A stretch of DNA of 64,000 nucleotides from Promerops cafer (taxonomy: Eukaryota > Chordata > Aves > Passeriformes > Nectariniidae). Below, piece by piece: positions 62,772-64,000 of the stretch. The notes below the pieces were generated by a model. It was given only the letters and a program-made list of their open reading frames with translations. It had not been told where the DNA came from and did no database searches. The stretch's first letter is position 1. Each line of letters starts with the position of its first letter. Where the stretch lies: positions 2,005,917 through 2,069,916 of the forward strand of contig VZSE01013216.1 in assembly GCA_013398275.1 (NCBI GenBank), in the 5' to 3' direction. A program made the translations under genes and the position numbers.

Positions 62772-64000
62772 GTACAAGCTTTATATTTGTTGGTATAATA
62801 GCAGATGCTTATAAAGGTTACTGAAAAGTGTTCTGAGTCTCTGCAAGTGGGTTGTCTAGTGTCTCTGTATGGTGATGGAGAGAAGTTTCTAGGGAGTTAT
62901 TTTTGTCTCAGAGACAGAAATGAAACTGAGGGACTTGCATCTTCTTTTTCAAGATTAACCCCTGGTGAGAGCTCAGAAAATATTAAAAAGATTAGTATAT
63001 TCTAAGGCAGTGGCTTTCATTAAGGTCCAGATTTTTCATGGTACAGATGTCTAAATTTAGCTCTAATAATATTTTTGTAAAATACTTTTTGTGTATTTTT
63101 GTTAACTTTGATGAAAGTTGGAGTGCTTTAGCTGGTTTAGGTCTGATGTCTTTCTTTTTTGTATCTGAAATACTTTCATGACAGCAGTAATGTGTGTATT
63201 TTAAGTGCAGTTTCTGTCACTAAAATTGCAGAAGTCCTTTTTATCATATCTATATTTGAAAGCCTAAGGGCCACATAAATATGAGGCAATATGAGGTTAG
63301 TTAGAGGCAGAAGGTTTTTTTCTTGGCAAACTGACAGTGTCAGTACACTAAATACTGTGTAATTGCATATCTTTGTAAATCTGTATAATATAAGGCTGAT
63401 TAGTACTAGCTGTAGCTCCACAATATATTTCAGGAAAATTTGCAAAAAATGCAGTTTGTCATACTTATACCATAAAATAAGTCTGTTGTGTTTTTAGCTA
63501 CTTGCTTTGGTGTATATTTAAGTATTTTGTAGTGAATTATGCAATACACTGCTGGCCACGTTCTCTCTTTAGGCACACTGGCCTAAAAGGGTAAAAGTAA
63601 GTCCTGTTTCAATATGAAATAAAGCACAGTAATAAGCAGTGATAGAATTTTGAAGCCTTCAGATATTAAAATATGCAAATATTGTTTATAGGAGTATGGC
63701 TCTCATTTCACACACAAGAAAAGACGGCTTCAGACATTTGTTACATCAATGAGAGGGAAGTCTTAGTTTGTAGGGGAGGGACTATAACACGGTTTCATTT
63801 CCTTATGTAGGTGTAAAACACTAATCACTGAAATGAAAAACTTGCTACAGAAATATTCTTCCAATAGATTTAACACATTGATGTAGTAATGTGTATTTAG
63901 TCCAGAACTGAGTAAGTCTCAGGCTACTAGAAAGGGGCCTCTGAGAAACTAAACCTCAAGGCTGATCCTAAAAATAGATGAAGTTTTCAAAATTCTACTT
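62772..64000 (+). other. KLHL41: KLHL41 intron 1, truncated by the window edge
   Basis: The intron starts GTACAAG. No sequence resembling the second kelch exon is found before the end of the window. AT-rich, with no repeat or RNA gene recognised. Confidence 0.8.

Noticed and set aside
1..64000. Bacterial-type systems, CRISPR arrays, rRNA or tRNA genes
   Set aside because: The genome is vertebrate; no regular spaced repeats, tRNA cloverleaf boxes or rRNA segments were seen.

Overview
The window is eukaryotic, from a vertebrate nuclear genome and most likely a bird. The evidence is three spliced genes with GT-AG introns, CpG-rich promoters, a 5'-truncated CR1 LINE at 8184-8573 whose sequence is avian in type, and a solo LTR of a kind common in bird genomes at 42458-43005. 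Overall composition is AT-rich, with sharp GC peaks near 7.6, 14.5, 50.1 and 59.8 kb. All recognised genes read on the + strand.

Layout. Positions 1-14,380 hold no exon I can recognise; they contain an orphan CpG island at about 7610-7860 and the CR1 copy. Positions about 14,450-49,450 hold one complete collagen XXVIII gene. I traced 37 coding exons: a signal peptide, VWA domain 1, two micro-exons, 26 exons carrying a collagenous domain of about 531 residues, VWA domain 2, a proline/acid-rich linker and a C-terminal Kunitz domain. The exons join in frame to 1175 codons plus stop with no break. Positions 50,162-59,538 hold complete BBS5 in 12 exons (342 codons). Positions 61,662-62,771 hold the first coding exon of KLHL41 (370 codons); the gene runs out of the window.

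How the parts relate. BBS5 (BBSome subunit, ciliary trafficking) and KLHL41 (muscle CUL3 adaptor) are neighbours in mammals too, downstream of LRP2. Human COL28A1 lies elsewhere, on chromosome 7p. A full-length, apparently functional collagen XXVIII gene directly upstream of BBS5 is therefore most simply a second paralog, comparable to the col28a2 genes of fish, retained here and absent from this place in mammals. This is the main point of interest. Its helix is built from a 69-bp exon module repeated 15 times, carrying a two-residue break in the Gly-X-Y pattern at the same place each time.

Exon borders were read by eye from splice consensus, phase continuity and family knowledge. No alignment or expression data were available.
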